A stretch of 20,301 bases of DNA from an uncultured Porphyromonas sp. (GCA_900546675.1 URDQ01000034.1:1-20301), one strand, 5' to 3'. Shown: positions 1 through 8,425, numbered from the stretch's first letter. The notes: generated by a model not told the origin, from the sequence alone. Made by a program: numbers and translations.

Positions 1-79
1 AAATTCCCAGCCTCCTCCCTCTCTCAAACGACAAATGGACTATTGACACACCCCCGTCCCCGTCAAAGCAAGACGCCCC

Positions 80-94
80 CCGAGCGTCCCTACA
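80..94 (+). repeat. Partial copy of GGACGCTC/GAGCGTCC repeat
   Basis: CCGAGCGTCCCTACA is identical over 15 bases to the right half of the repeat units at 13951 and 14006. The left arm of the palindrome is degraded here (an AGACGCC-like remnant). An exact 15-base match in 20 kb is very unlikely by chance, so this is a dispersed copy. It sits next to the heptamer array at 104-124, just as the main cluster lies a few hundred bases from the array at 13543. Confidence 0.65.
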
Positions 95-103
95 CCTCTC
101 CCC

Positions 104-124
104 CTCTAACCTCTAATATCTAAA
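104..124 (+). repeat. Heptamer array 1 (three CTCTAAY-like units)
   Basis: Three consecutive 7-base units read CTCTAAC, CTCTAAT and ATCTAAA, ending four bases before the ATG at 129. The same unit occurs as TTAGARR on the plus strand at 9355, 13543 and 20226. Read in the direction of the downstream gene, all four arrays have the same CTCTAA sense. Confidence 0.7.
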
Positions 125-128
125 CCCC

Positions 129-2066
129 ATGCTTCAATACACCGCACGCATCACATCAACCGACACCCCCCGAGAGGGTCGCAATCTCGTCACACGAGCC
201 AGCCTGAGTAATCCCACGACAGAAGACGACTACGGCTTTGTATTTGAGTCAGATAAAAAAGCAGAGAAGTGGCTGTTCAAAGGCAGAGACTACCCACAGG
301 CAAAGGCAGGCGACACACTCACCTTGTCTATGCTGATACGTTGCGACAAGTCGGAGTGGGGAGCGAGCGAGTGGGCGATTAGAGTAGCAGACTCGCAAGG
401 GACGTTGAAATATTTCGAACCAAACAAGGAAGTCTTTGGGGAGTTTTACAAGCACACGTGGACATTCGACTTGCGTGAGGGCGGAAAGCTGCCGTCAATA
501 CAGCTATACAACCACATATTCAGAAGCGACAAGGACGGGAAAATCAAGTTCAACAAGCGGGTCGAAGCTAAGTATATCAAGCTCGAGCGAGGCACCATCG
601 CCACAGACTGGACGCCCGCCCCCGAGGACGTGGCGGAGAGCGTCAACACAGTCAACACCAACCTCACAAACCTCGCCAACACCCTCCTCAACCCCAACAC
701 GGGCGAGATACACAAGCTCACCAGCCTGCTCGGCAAGCACAAGCAAGACACCGACAAACACTTTGACGACCTCGACAAGCGGTCGTTCACGATTGACCAA
801 AAACGAGACCTCGACTATCTGACCAACTCGCTACAAGTACTGAGGAGCGCAGGCAACACGCTAGAGGGCTTAGCACTCCAACGCCTCATAGCACTCAGTG
901 GCAACGGTACAGACATATCCGCCTACCTTGCTAGTAACGCACTAGGCGCAGTCCTCAAAGCAGGCATCACAGGCTTCGGCACCCCTCAAGAGCGGGAGCA
1001 AGTAGCTATCTGCCACAACGGCACGGGACACATCGGAAGCCTATACTTCACAGGCAACCAAATAGACTTTCGCACGGACGAGCACACCGACCCCTACCTA
1101 TCCATAGGAGCCGAGGAAGCCACCTTCATAGAGACCTTCATCAAGCAAGCACGACTAGACGACACACCCGTAACAGCCAGCACCATTAACCTCACACCCA
1201 CCAGCACAGGGTACCAGCGCACCATAACCGCTGACAACGACGGCACACGACTCACCATAACCCTCGACCGTATCAACATAGCCACATTCGACAACACATT
1301 CACCCGCCTCACACTAGACGGAGAGACACTAGCCGAGTGGCGAGGCACCATAACCAATCGAGAGAAGTATCGCAACGGCATACTAGTCCTCGAGCCCGTC
1401 CGCACACCCTACGAAGCCACGGGACTAACCTACGAGCGAGTCGTCAGAGCAGGGACACACACCCTGCGACTACAAATCATCAACCCACAATCACCCTACA
1501 CCGCCACAATCAACGGACTAAAAGTCCGCAGACGCTACGACACAGGCGCACAGCAGAGCGCACTGACCAAGAGCGGGCTACGGCTCTTCGGGTCGCCCGA
1601 TAGATATCTAGACGTAGACTACCGCCAGCGCTACAACCCCGACGGTAACGGGAATCTTTTGCGCCCAAACCCCTACCTCGTCCGCATCAAAGGCGGCGCC
1701 AAAATAGACAAGCTCACGGCTGACGAGCTGGACGTGCCAGGCGTGCCACTCTGCGGAGCGACATTTGACGAGAAGGGGTCGAGTATCAACTCGTTTGGGG
1801 CAAGAGCTAAGCAACAAGGGTCAAACTCTCCACTTGCCTACAGAGCCTACAATGCAGACTTCTATCGAGTGTATCACAGCATCGGACACAAGAACTACAT
1901 CCCCGTCCTGCAGGTATACGGACTATCCAACGGCAACTACACGCAGTGCCTCACAACCCGCATCGATGCGATAGAAGCTAACAGCTTTGCCGTCCGCATC
2001 GTCACAACGGGCAACGTATCGATTAAGCACAGCTTCTCCTACGTAGCTTTCAAGACAACGGAGTAG
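129..2066 (+). CDS. Phage tail/fibre-like structural protein
   Basis: A 645-residue protein best read as a phage tail or fibre-type structural protein, a class that contacts surfaces. Residues about 15-165 look like a beta-sandwich carbohydrate-binding-like module ending in KLERGTIATDWTPAPEDV (151-168), a motif type common in tail proteins of Bacteroidetes and Firmicutes phages. Residues 169-250 are Asn/Thr/Leu-rich and probably helical. The C-terminal part (about 520-645) contains KIDKLTADELDVPGV, resembling the end of phage minor structural proteins. There is no signal peptide. The coding strand is strongly C- and A-rich with few T, unlike the chromosomal genes from 3012 on, which supports a mobile origin. 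The ATG follows a heptamer array by four bases. The family is inferred from motif and composition; a surface adhesin is the main alternative. Confidence 0.6.
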   Translation: MLQYTARITSTDTPREGRNLVTRASLSNPTTEDDYGFVFESDKKAEKWLFKGRDYPQAKAGDTLTLSMLIRCDKSEWGASEWAIRVADSQGTLKYFEPNKEVFGEFYKHTWTFDLREGGKLPSIQLYNHIFRSDKDGKIKFNKRVEAKYIKLERGTIATDWTPAPEDVAESVNTVNTNLTNLANTLLNPNTGEIHKLTSLLGKHKQDTDKHFDDLDKRSFTIDQKRDLDYLTNSLQVLRSAGNTLEGLALQRLIALSGNGTDISAYLASNALGAVLKAGITGFGTPQEREQVAICHNGTGHIGSLYFTGNQIDFRTDEHTDPYLSIGAEEATFIETFIKQARLDDTPVTASTINLTPTSTGYQRTITADNDGTRLTITLDRINIATFDNTFTRLTLDGETLAEWRGTITNREKYRNGILVLEPVRTPYEATGLTYERVVRAGTHTLRLQIINPQSPYTATINGLKVRRRYDTGAQQSALTKSGLRLFGSPDRYLDVDYRQRYNPDGNGNLLRPNPYLVRIKGGAKIDKLTADELDVPGVPLCGATFDEKGSSINSFGARAKQQGSNSPLAYRAYNADFYRVYHSIGHKNYIPVLQVYGLSNGNYTQCLTTRIDAIEANSFAVRIVTTGNVSIKHSFSYVAFKTTE

Positions 2067-2086
2067 GAGGTTCCAACTAGATTGTA

Positions 2087-2095
2087 TATATTTGC
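2087..2095 (+). promoter_or_regulatory. Promoter -7 box for lipoprotein gene
   Basis: TATATTTGC matches the Bacteroidota sigma-factor -7 consensus TAnnTTTG. No clear -33 TTG lies 19-21 bases upstream. Transcription would start near 2101, about 20 bases before the ATG at 2121. This argues against the in-frame TTG at 2082, which would lie upstream of that start site. Confidence 0.5.
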
Positions 2096-2120
2096 GTCAC
2101 ACAACAAACACGATACAGCT

Positions 2121-2708
2121 ATGAAGAGAGTAACCTACACGATGCTCCTACTGGGAGCTATCCTACTAACCGCCTGCACACCTAAGCAGACACCTACAGA
2201 GAGCAAGCTCCTCGACAAGGGAGCGATGCTCTACATCAACGTCAAAGACAATATGAGAGTAACCGCATCAACCGACACAACCACCACAGACGACCCGATA
2301 CCAACCCCACGAGAAGTCGTGGAGCAGGCTATCAATTTTCTGTTTACAAATCCACTAACTGGCAAGCCGAATAGCGCACTGGGTATCGGTCCAGAGCAAA
2401 AGGACTTTGAGAACAACCGCATCAAGATGTGGGGTGAGATGATTATAGAGCCAGACGGCACGCTCAGCGACTACTTCCTCAAAGTCCGTGACTTCCGTAT
2501 CCTCGCCCGCCTGCAAGGTGACGAAAAGGAGCAACGCATAATTGCCTACATCCCCAACAAGAGGATGGAGGAGGCAGAGGTCGCCATCACGAAAGCGTAC
2601 AACGAGGGCAACTACGACGAGGTCTACCGCCTCTTCCAAGAGTTGTACACCGCTGTCCCTACCACGACCGCCCGCTGGAAAGACCTCAAAGAGAAAGGCG
2701 AGCAATAG
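2121..2708 (+). CDS. Small lipoprotein, phage-associated, unknown function
   Basis: A 195-residue predicted lipoprotein. The start at 2121 gives a classic type II signal: basic MKR, a hydrophobic run, then lipobox LTAC with Cys19. The in-frame TTG at 2082 would add 13 residues before the signal and lies in the promoter, so it is rejected. After the signal comes a Thr/Pro-rich linker (about 45-62), then a mixed alpha/beta region (EVVEQAINFLFTNPLTGKP) and a charged, helical C-terminus containing AYNEGNYDEVYRLFQELY, reminiscent of a single TPR-like helix pair. It lies 54 bases after the tail-like gene on the same strand with similar composition, so it probably belongs to the same mobile module. 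I do not recognise the family. A role in lysis or superinfection exclusion is possible for a phage lipoprotein, but nothing in the sequence proves it. Confidence 0.7.
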   Translation: MKRVTYTMLLLGAILLTACTPKQTPTESKLLDKGAMLYINVKDNMRVTASTDTTTTDDPIPTPREVVEQAINFLFTNPLTGKPNSALGIGPEQKDFENNRIKMWGEMIIEPDGTLSDYFLKVRDFRILARLQGDEKEQRIIAYIPNKRMEEAEVAITKAYNEGNYDEVYRLFQELYTAVPTTTARWKDLKEKGEQ

Positions 2709-2728
2709 CCTCGCCAGCACCACCGCAC

Positions 2729-2760
2729 AGCCCCCACCAGCCGACCAGCCCGTGGGGGCT
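2729..2760 (+). terminator. Terminator-like hairpin after lipoprotein gene
   Basis: Perfect 9-base arms, AGCCCCCAC (2729-2737) and GTGGGGGCT (2752-2760), with a 14-base loop, 20 bases after the stop codon. Only a short TTCTCGT tail follows, so it is a hairpin terminator of uncertain strength. It marks the end of the mobile-type module. Confidence 0.55.
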
Positions 2761-2812
2761 TCTCGTATCCAAGCACGCCACCACGAGGAGCTATCCTTAT
2801 CCACAAATTCAC

Positions 2813-2820
2813 TACCTTTG
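2813..2820 (+). promoter_or_regulatory. Possible promoter of the tkt cluster
   Basis: TACCTTTG is a perfect -7 match for Bacteroidota promoters. No TTG lies 20 bases upstream. A start near 2827 would give transketolase a leader of about 185 bases, including the hairpin at 2968-2984. It is the best promoter candidate found between the lipoprotein gene and tkt. Confidence 0.4.
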
Positions 2821-2967
2821 TGGACAGAGCGAGCGACCCCGCCAGCACCCCAATTTATACACATTTGATGCTCCGTTGTTGCTCGATCTACCACCGCACA
2901 AGCGCTACTAACTAACTAGCAATATCTTACGACCGATTTCGCACCTTTGAAGTCGTAAGTTTTACCC

Positions 2968-2984
2968 GTGAGACGTGGTCTCAC
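2968..2984 (+). promoter_or_regulatory. Hairpin in tkt leader
   Basis: GTGAGAC (2968-2974) and GTCTCAC (2978-2984) form a perfect 7-base stem with a 3-base loop, 27 bases before the tkt start, followed by CTTTAAGTAAAAAACC. It could be a small operator, an mRNA-stabilising stem or chance. No known riboswitch is recognised. Confidence 0.35.
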
Positions 2985-3011
2985 CTTTAAGTAAAAAACC
3001 ACTATCGCATT

Positions 3012-5099
3012 ATGAGCAACGAAATGACTGATCAGACTTTATCAACCCAAGAGCAGCCTATGAGCATCGCTGAGCGTGCTGCCGACAATATCCGCGCCCT
3101 CGCGATCTCGATGGTCGAGCGCGCTAAGAGTGGCCACCCAGGTGGTGCTATGGGCGGAGCGGACTTTATCCAGGTCCTCTTCTCCGAGCAACTGCGCTAT
3201 GACCCACGCCACCCGGAGCACCCCGCACGGGATCGCTTCTTTATGGATCCTGGCCACATGTCGCCGATGCTCTACGCACAGTTGGCGCTGGCAGGATTCT
3301 TTACGATGGACGAGCTGGCAGCCTTCCGCTCGTGGGGCAGTCCTACGCCTGGACACCCGGAGCTTTGTCGTAGCCGCATGATTGAGAACACGAGTGGTCC
3401 GCTGGGACAAGGACACACCTATGCTGTGGGCGCAGCCATTGCAGCGAAGTTCCTCCAGAACCGTCTTGGTGACACACTTATGCCACAGCGCATCTACGCA
3501 TTTATCTCTGACGGCGGTATCCAAGAGGAGATCAGTCAGGGCGCAGGACGCATCGCAGGCGACCTAGGGCTGGACAACCTGATCATGTACTACGACTGCA
3601 ACGACATACAGCTCTCGACGCGTGTCGAGGATATCACGGCTGAGGACGTTGCGGCTAAGTATGATGCGTGGGGCTGGAACGTATTTGAGGTGCCAGGCAA
3701 TGACTCTGCAGCGCTGAGTCAGGTGCTCCGCGATGCTATCGAGACTTCCGAGGAGACGGGTGCCCCGACGCTTATCATTGGCTACACCAATATGGCTTAC
3801 AAGGCGGTCGATGAGGAGGGCAACCCGCTCGCAAACTTGATCGCAACGCATGGGCAACCGATTTCTAAGGCGGGAGCTTCGTATGCTAAGACAATGGAGG
3901 CGCTGGGTGCTGACCCGGACAATCCTTTTACCATATATGAGGATGTGGCAGCCTTCTACGCTGAGCGTCGTGAGGAGTTGATCGCCTACTGGGATGGTCA
4001 GTACAAGATCCAGGAGCAATACAAGAAGGAGCACCCTGATCAGGCTAAGCTCTATGACCGCTGGTTTGCTGCAGAGCCTACCTACGATGTAGCTTGGCAG
4101 GAGATCGCTCAGAAGGCTAATCAGGCTACTCGTGCCGCCTCGGCAACAGTGCTGGGTGAACTGGCGAAGCGGGTGGACAATATGATCGTTGCCTCTGCCG
4201 ACCTCTCTAACTCGGACAAGACGGACGGCTATCTCAAGGGTACGAAGGCTCTGGAGGCGGGCGACTTCTCTGGTAAGTTCCTCCAGGCGGGTGTCTCGGA
4301 GCTTACGATGGCAGCACTCTGCGTGGGTATCACCCTGCATGGCGGTATGCGTGCGGCGTGCGGTACCTTCTTTGTCTTCTCAGACTATATGAAGCCTGTC
4401 GTTCGTATGGCTGGGCTGATGGAGCAGCCGGTTATCTTCATCTGGTCGCACGACTCCTTTAGGGTTGGGGAGGACGGACCAACGCACGAGCCGGTCGAGC
4501 AGGAGGCGCAGATACGTCTCCTCGAGCATCTGCACAACCACTCGGGTCGTCGTGCCCTACAGGTGCTACGCCCTGCCGATGTGCATGAGGCTACGGTCGC
4601 CTGGCAGATGGCGATGGAAAACCTCCACACGCCGACGGCTCTCATCTTCTCTCGCCAAAATATCCAAGACTTACCTAATCCCACTTATGAGCGAGCTTGC
4701 CAGTTGAAGCATGGTGCTTACGTAGTATCCGATACGACGCCTGCGGGCGAGACGCCCGACCTGACGCTCATCGCCTCGGGTAGTGAGGTGAGTACGCTAG
4801 TACAGGCTGCTGAGCTACTTAAGGGCAAGGGGCACAAGCTGCGCATCGTCTCGGTACCGAGCGAAGGGCTCTTCTTCGATCAGCCAGAGACATATCGTGA
4901 GAGCGTGATTCCCGCAGAGGGCACGCGCTTCGGTCTGACCGCTGGGCTACCTGTGACGCTCCTCCGCTTGGTCGGAGATATGGAGCATATCCACGGGTTG
5001 GAGAGCTTCGGCTTCTCCGCTCCCTACACGGTACTCGATGAGAAGCTCGGCTTCACCGCTGAGGCGGTCGCACAGCGTATCGAGGAGCTTTGCCGCTAG
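3012..5099 (+). CDS. tkt: Transketolase
   Basis: Thiamine-diphosphate enzyme of the non-oxidative pentose phosphate pathway that moves two-carbon ketol units between sugar phosphates in the cytoplasm. At 695 residues it is full length for a single-chain transketolase. Visible family signatures: SGHPGGAMG (40-48); the ThDP/metal site, here SDGGIQEE (166-173) with DCNDIQ (195-200) in place of the usual GDG...NN pattern; catalytic Glu in GVSELTM (E427); and the pyrimidine-domain signature GEDGPTHEP (483-491). The ATG at 3012 adds 18 residues before MSIAERAADN; the ATG at 3060 is an alternative start. It is the first gene of a tight plus-strand cluster, 22 bases before the TPR gene. The substituted ThDP motif is probably a lineage variant rather than loss of function, since all other signatures are intact. 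Confidence 0.93.
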   Translation: MSNEMTDQTLSTQEQPMSIAERAADNIRALAISMVERAKSGHPGGAMGGADFIQVLFSEQLRYDPRHPEHPARDRFFMDPGHMSPMLYAQLALAGFFTMDELAAFRSWGSPTPGHPELCRSRMIENTSGPLGQGHTYAVGAAIAAKFLQNRLGDTLMPQRIYAFISDGGIQEEISQGAGRIAGDLGLDNLIMYYDCNDIQLSTRVEDITAEDVAAKYDAWGWNVFEVPGNDSAALSQVLRDAIETSEETGAPTLIIGYTNMAYKAVDEEGNPLANLIATHGQPISKAGASYAKTMEALGADPDNPFTIYEDVAAFYAERREELIAYWDGQYKIQEQYKKEHPDQAKLYDRWFAAEPTYDVAWQEIAQKANQATRAASATVLGELAKRVDNMIVASADLSNSDKTDGYLKGTKALEAGDFSGKFLQAGVSELTMAALCVGITLHGGMRAACGTFFVFSDYMKPVVRMAGLMEQPVIFIWSHDSFRVGEDGPTHEPVEQEAQIRLLEHLHNHSGRRALQVLRPADVHEATVAWQMAMENLHTPTALIFSRQNIQDLPNPTYERACQLKHGAYVVSDTTPAGETPDLTLIASGSEVSTLVQAAELLKGKGHKLRIVSVPSEGLFFDQPETYRESVIPAEGTRFGLTAGLPVTLLRLVGDMEHIHGLESFGFSAPYTVLDEKLGFTAEAVAQRIEELCR

Positions 5100-5121
5100 T
5101 GGACGCTAAGCTACGATAGCT

Positions 5122-6159
5122 ATGGGACTATTCTCACGCTTCAAGAAGTCAAATAAAAAGTCTCCTGTCTCAACCGAAGAGGTCGAGCAGGAGACGACTG
5201 ATGCCACGCAAGAAGTAGCGAAGGTAGCGGAGCAAGCGACCGAACAGGTGTCTGAGCCTAGGGCAGATACGCTCAAGGCGAACACGCTGAAGTTTGATGC
5301 GCTTCGTGCGCTTAGGATTGGCGAGGTGGACTTTGCGATACGCGCTCTGCACACTTCGCTGGAGGAGATCGACGACCCTGAGTGTCGCCTTTACCTAGCG
5401 CAGGCTTTGCAGCGCAAGCCCGACTTAGCGGGCTCGATGGCTGAGCTGGCCACCATACTAGAGGCGTACCCTGACTATCCTGTGGCACTCTACGAGGCGA
5501 CCAAGGTCTCGAACGGGCTGGACCAGCACAGCGAGACGATCGCATACGCTGAGCGCGCCTTAGCGACGGAGCTGGAGACGGCACAGCAAGCTGAGCTATA
5601 CCGTATGAAAGCTCAGGCACAGCTGGCTCTAAGCGAGTCTGAGCAAGCACTTGCAACCATTGACCAAGCACTACAACTGACAGACGAGATGCCACTCTAC
5701 TGGCTCATCAAGGTGAAAGTGCTGATAGCACTAGAGCGTTGGGAGGAGGCTTTGGCGGTTGCTCTGGAGACGGCTGAGAAGTTCCCCGAGGAGGAGCGAG
5801 CCTACCTCTACGAAGGTTTGATCGCTTACCACGAGGGCGACAAGGAGCGTGCTGAGCGGGCTTTCCGACAGGTGGTGGAGACGGATCCTTTCAACGTGGA
5901 GGGCTACATGCACCTGACGCATCTCGTGGAGGAGCTGCGGGGCAAGGAGGCTGCGGCCGATGAGATGGAGCAGGCTATGGAGATGATCCCCCAGCCGACC
6001 CGAGCGCTCCTCGATTATGCGGCCCGACTATACAAGGAGTGCGACCGCACGGAGCTGTACGAGGGGGTGCAGCAACTACTGGCAGAGCTTCCTGAGGACG
6101 CTGAGACGCAGACGGGTGAGGTCAACTTCGCCAATCTGTACGCTGGTGGCTTTTACTAG
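5122..6159 (+). CDS. Tetratricopeptide repeat (TPR) protein
   Basis: A 345-residue cytoplasmic protein with no signal peptide. Residues 1-55 start with a basic MGLFSRFKKSNKK patch followed by an acidic Glu/Thr-rich, probably disordered stretch. From about residue 58 the chain is alpha-helical TPR-type: units around 61-95, 150-183, 187-221 and 223-256 show the usual spacing of small and aromatic residues (for example AYLYEGLIAYHEGDKERAERAFRQ, split across two helices). TPR proteins are scaffolds for protein-protein contacts, so the partner cannot be read from the sequence. The gene begins 22 bases after tkt and ends 14 bases before rnhA, indicating co-transcription. The ATG at 5122 fits the tight spacing. 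Confidence 0.8.
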   Translation: MGLFSRFKKSNKKSPVSTEEVEQETTDATQEVAKVAEQATEQVSEPRADTLKANTLKFDALRALRIGEVDFAIRALHTSLEEIDDPECRLYLAQALQRKPDLAGSMAELATILEAYPDYPVALYEATKVSNGLDQHSETIAYAERALATELETAQQAELYRMKAQAQLALSESEQALATIDQALQLTDEMPLYWLIKVKVLIALERWEEALAVALETAEKFPEEERAYLYEGLIAYHEGDKERAERAFRQVVETDPFNVEGYMHLTHLVEELRGKEAAADEMEQAMEMIPQPTRALLDYAARLYKECDRTELYEGVQQLLAELPEDAETQTGEVNFANLYAGGFY

Positions 6160-6173
6160 AAAAGACGAACTCT

Positions 6174-6872
6174 ATGTCAGCCAAGCAACGCAAGTGGTAC
6201 GTCGTATGGGAGGGTTATCGGCCAGGCATCTATGATGATTGGCAGGACTGCAAGATGCAGGTCGAGGGCTTCCAAGGGGCTAAGTATAAGTCCTACCCCA
6301 CGGCAGAGCAAGCGCAGGAAGCCTTCGAGCTAGGCTACGATGAGGGGCGCAAGTTGGGACAACAGCATCGTGTCGCTAAGCCACAGGGCAACCAGCTACA
6401 AGTGCAGCACAGTGTGGAGCAAGCACCTGATCAACTCATCGGTGACAAGGTGGCACCAAAAGGTTTCCTCAACCACTCGATAGCTGTCGATGGCGCCTGC
6501 TCGTCCAATCCAGGCGTGACGGAGTATCGTGGTGTCTACACCTTTAGCCATGCGGAGTTCTTTCGGGCAGTGATCCCGTGGGGTACGAACAACATTGGCG
6601 AGTACCTGGCCATCGTGCATGCCTTGGCGCTTATGGAGCAGGGTAAGCTCCCGCCACTGCCTATCTACTCCGACAGCAAGGTGGCGCTCGGCTGGGTGGC
6701 TCAGGAACGCTGCCGCACGCGACTTGACTCGACCGATCCACGTAGTGCTAAGACCTACGAACTGATCGTACGTGCCACAAATTGGCTGAAGACGCACACC
6801 TTTCGGGTACCACTGTTGAAGTGGGACACGGTCGCTTGGGGCGAGATCCCCGCAGACTTCGGTCGTAAGTAG
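6174..6872 (+). CDS. rnhA: Ribonuclease HI with viroplasmin-like N-terminal domain
   Basis: Degrades the RNA strand of RNA-DNA hybrids (R-loops, Okazaki primers). At 232 residues it has two parts. Residues 6-60 are the viroplasmin/hybrid-binding domain (WYVVWEGYRPGIYDDWQDC), which grips RNA-DNA duplexes. Residues about 100-232 are the RNase H fold. The acidic catalytic residues are visible: D106 (VDGAC), E143 (GEYLAIVHAL), D167 (YSDSKVAL) and D228 in the C-terminal GEIPADFGRK. The linker 61-98 is Gln-rich. This two-domain layout is usual in Bacteroidetes. The gene sits 14 bases after the TPR gene and 19 before the ATP-grasp-like gene. Confidence 0.92.
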   Translation: MSAKQRKWYVVWEGYRPGIYDDWQDCKMQVEGFQGAKYKSYPTAEQAQEAFELGYDEGRKLGQQHRVAKPQGNQLQVQHSVEQAPDQLIGDKVAPKGFLNHSIAVDGACSSNPGVTEYRGVYTFSHAEFFRAVIPWGTNNIGEYLAIVHALALMEQGKLPPLPIYSDSKVALGWVAQERCRTRLDSTDPRSAKTYELIVRATNWLKTHTFRVPLLKWDTVAWGEIPADFGRK

Positions 6873-6891
6873 CTGCGTCATCGCTGAGGCT

Positions 6892-8058
6892 ATGCGCACG
6901 CCGCTCCTCGTCTGCAACATCGGCCACGAGGTCGCTCTAGAGGCTGGCGACCCGCTACACTACACCCCGCCACGACTCATTAGACAGATGCGCTCCGCCC
7001 TTTGGAGCCTGCCGCTCTGGGCATCCCCAGCGTGGCTAGAGGGAGACTCGTGGTGGGTACACCCTTTTAGCGAAAGCCTCTCGCCCTATCTGACTGATCG
7101 TGAACTGAGTCATATAGCGAAAGGTGATGTTGGGGACTCGGAACTTACGCTCTGGGGACACGAGCGAAGCTTGGCGCATAGTCTGGCGAAGCGGTACGGG
7201 CTGAGCGGTGGAGAGACGTGTAGCGAACTTCCCCTGGAGCTGAAGCCTTGCTGGACGAGAGCTGCGAGTGCGCACTTCTTTGCGAAGTACAGCAGCGTGC
7301 CGTGGCGCAATCGTGTAGCGATGATTACGCAGATAGAGGAGCTAGCGAAGCTTTTGACCCAAGGGGCCTGTCTGGTGAAGCTCCCCTATAGCAGTTCGGG
7401 GAGAGGACTCTGGCGCATCAACCGACTGGACTGGCAGCTTGAGGAGACACTTCGCAAGCTCTTGCGACGGCATCGCACCCTCCTCGTAGAGCCTCTACTC
7501 GACAAGCTACAGGACTATGGCGCCGAGTACTATATAGACGAAGCAGGCGCAGTGCAGTTCGTCGGTCTATGCGCCTTCGAGACGGACGACCAGGGACGCT
7601 ATCTAGAGAGTCTCTGCCAAGCTCCCGAGGAGACGCTCCAGCGACTCACCGACAGCCTCTCCGATCCCAATGAATTCACACAAGCTCTGGCGCAACACCG
7701 AGCTTACCTCTCCTGTGAGGTGGCACCTTACTACCGTGGTCCGGTCGGCATTGATCTGCTCACCTACCGCCCCGATGGAGTCAGCAACCGTACCGCCCTG
7801 CACCCGTGGGTCGAGATCAATCTGCGCTACACGATGGGACACTACGCCCTCGACCTCTACCGCAAGCGCATCCCTCAAGGAAGCCTCGCCCAATATCGCT
7901 TTGGCACCCTCTCGGCACAGCGAGCCAAAGCTCTCCTCTCCACAGCAGACGCTCCCACACTAGACGATGCTGGTCGCCTTCGCTCGGGACTCCTCCCGCT
8001 CACTGGGACCGACCTCACGGGCGTCTCCCACCTTGCCTACCTACGCACGCTCTGCTGA
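6892..8058 (+). CDS. Uncharacterised ATP-grasp-like protein
   Basis: A 388-residue soluble protein with ATP-grasp features. Possible nucleotide contacts: K163 in LVKLPYSSSGRGL, whose SSSG resembles the glycine/serine flap over ATP phosphates; the hinge segment LLVEPLLDK (197-205) with E200; GPVGIDLL (283-290); and the metal-ligand motif WVEINLRYTMG (306-316) with E308 and N310. ATP-grasp enzymes join a carboxylate to an amine or thiol through an acyl-phosphate, but the substrate cannot be read here. The N-terminal 130 residues are Trp-rich (four Trp in residues 38-55) and probably form the pre-grasp domain. It is the last gene of the tkt-TPR-rnhA cluster. I do not recognise a named family; a peptide or amino-acid ligase is an inference from the fold only. 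Confidence 0.65.
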   Translation: MRTPLLVCNIGHEVALEAGDPLHYTPPRLIRQMRSALWSLPLWASPAWLEGDSWWVHPFSESLSPYLTDRELSHIAKGDVGDSELTLWGHERSLAHSLAKRYGLSGGETCSELPLELKPCWTRAASAHFFAKYSSVPWRNRVAMITQIEELAKLLTQGACLVKLPYSSSGRGLWRINRLDWQLEETLRKLLRRHRTLLVEPLLDKLQDYGAEYYIDEAGAVQFVGLCAFETDDQGRYLESLCQAPEETLQRLTDSLSDPNEFTQALAQHRAYLSCEVAPYYRGPVGIDLLTYRPDGVSNRTALHPWVEINLRYTMGHYALDLYRKRIPQGSLAQYRFGTLSAQRAKALLSTADAPTLDDAGRLRSGLLPLTGTDLTGVSHLAYLRTLC

Positions 8059-8059
8059 A

Positions 8060-8079
8060 GCCTTTCCGATGTCAAAGGC
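8060..8079 (+). terminator. Weak hairpin after the tkt cluster
   Basis: GCCTTT (8060-8065) and AAAGGC (8074-8079) form a 6-base stem with an 8-base loop directly after the stop codon of the ATP-grasp-like gene. There is no T-tract, so termination here is uncertain. Confidence 0.25.
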
Positions 8080-8121
8080 AAGCGAATGCAAAACATATAT
8101 CGAGTCCCTCTAACTATAGCC

Positions 8122-8333
8122 CAACCCAAGTTTCACGGGAGGGAACGTGTAATGGTTGCTGTTTGCGGGCGGTAGCATTTGAGTTATGGACTTTGTGTCC
8201 TACAGATTTGAGTTAGTTATTGTATTGCGCTTCTTTGTGCCTTGCTGAAACATTTACAAGCTACAGACAGACATTGAATACACTAGAGTGCGTGGCTCTA
8301 TAGCTCGCTATATTACCCTTGCATCGTCTATCT
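8122..8333 (+). repeat. Dispersed promoter-like module, copy A
   Basis: This gene-free stretch between the ATP-grasp-like gene and the fragment at 8426 matches 18421-18589 in ordered blocks: 8122-8139 with 18421-18438 (16 of 18 bases), 8258-8288 with 18514-18544 (26 of 31), then after exactly 22 bases in both copies a TATTACCYTTGCA box (8311-8323), followed by GTCTATCTA. The middle section has diverged and differs in length. The -7 box here is TACCCTTG, one base off consensus. No gene follows on the plus strand. Confidence 0.6.
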
Positions 8334-8425
8334 ATGGTAGGAGGCTACAAAGTAACGACAAATATTTCAACCAAAAGTGTCCTACAAACGCACCTTTGTT
8401 ATCTTCATCCATAGTATTATTCGTT

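Larger units (their letters stand above)
1..128. other. Intergenic leader upstream of phage-like gene
   Basis: No gene is visible in these 128 bases, though the end of an upstream gene may lie just outside the window. The stretch is C-rich on the plus strand. It holds a 15-base partial copy of the 13.9 kb palindromic repeat (80-94) and a heptamer array (104-124), listed separately. No Bacteroidota-type TAnnTTTG box was found immediately before the gene at 129, so that gene may be transcribed from further upstream. Confidence 0.5.

Noticed and set aside
2082..2120. TTG start for the lipoprotein
   Set aside because: It would lie in the promoter box and put 13 residues before the signal peptide.
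2355..2894. Minus-strand 179-residue ORF opposite the lipoprotein gene
   Set aside because: It runs across the terminator hairpin and the opposite gene, with no recognisable motif; the plus strand has a clear lipoprotein signal.
3564..4340. Long antisense ORF (258 residues) inside tkt
   Set aside because: Typical antisense shadow of a GC-rich gene; no domain signature, and the sense frame encodes an intact transketolase.
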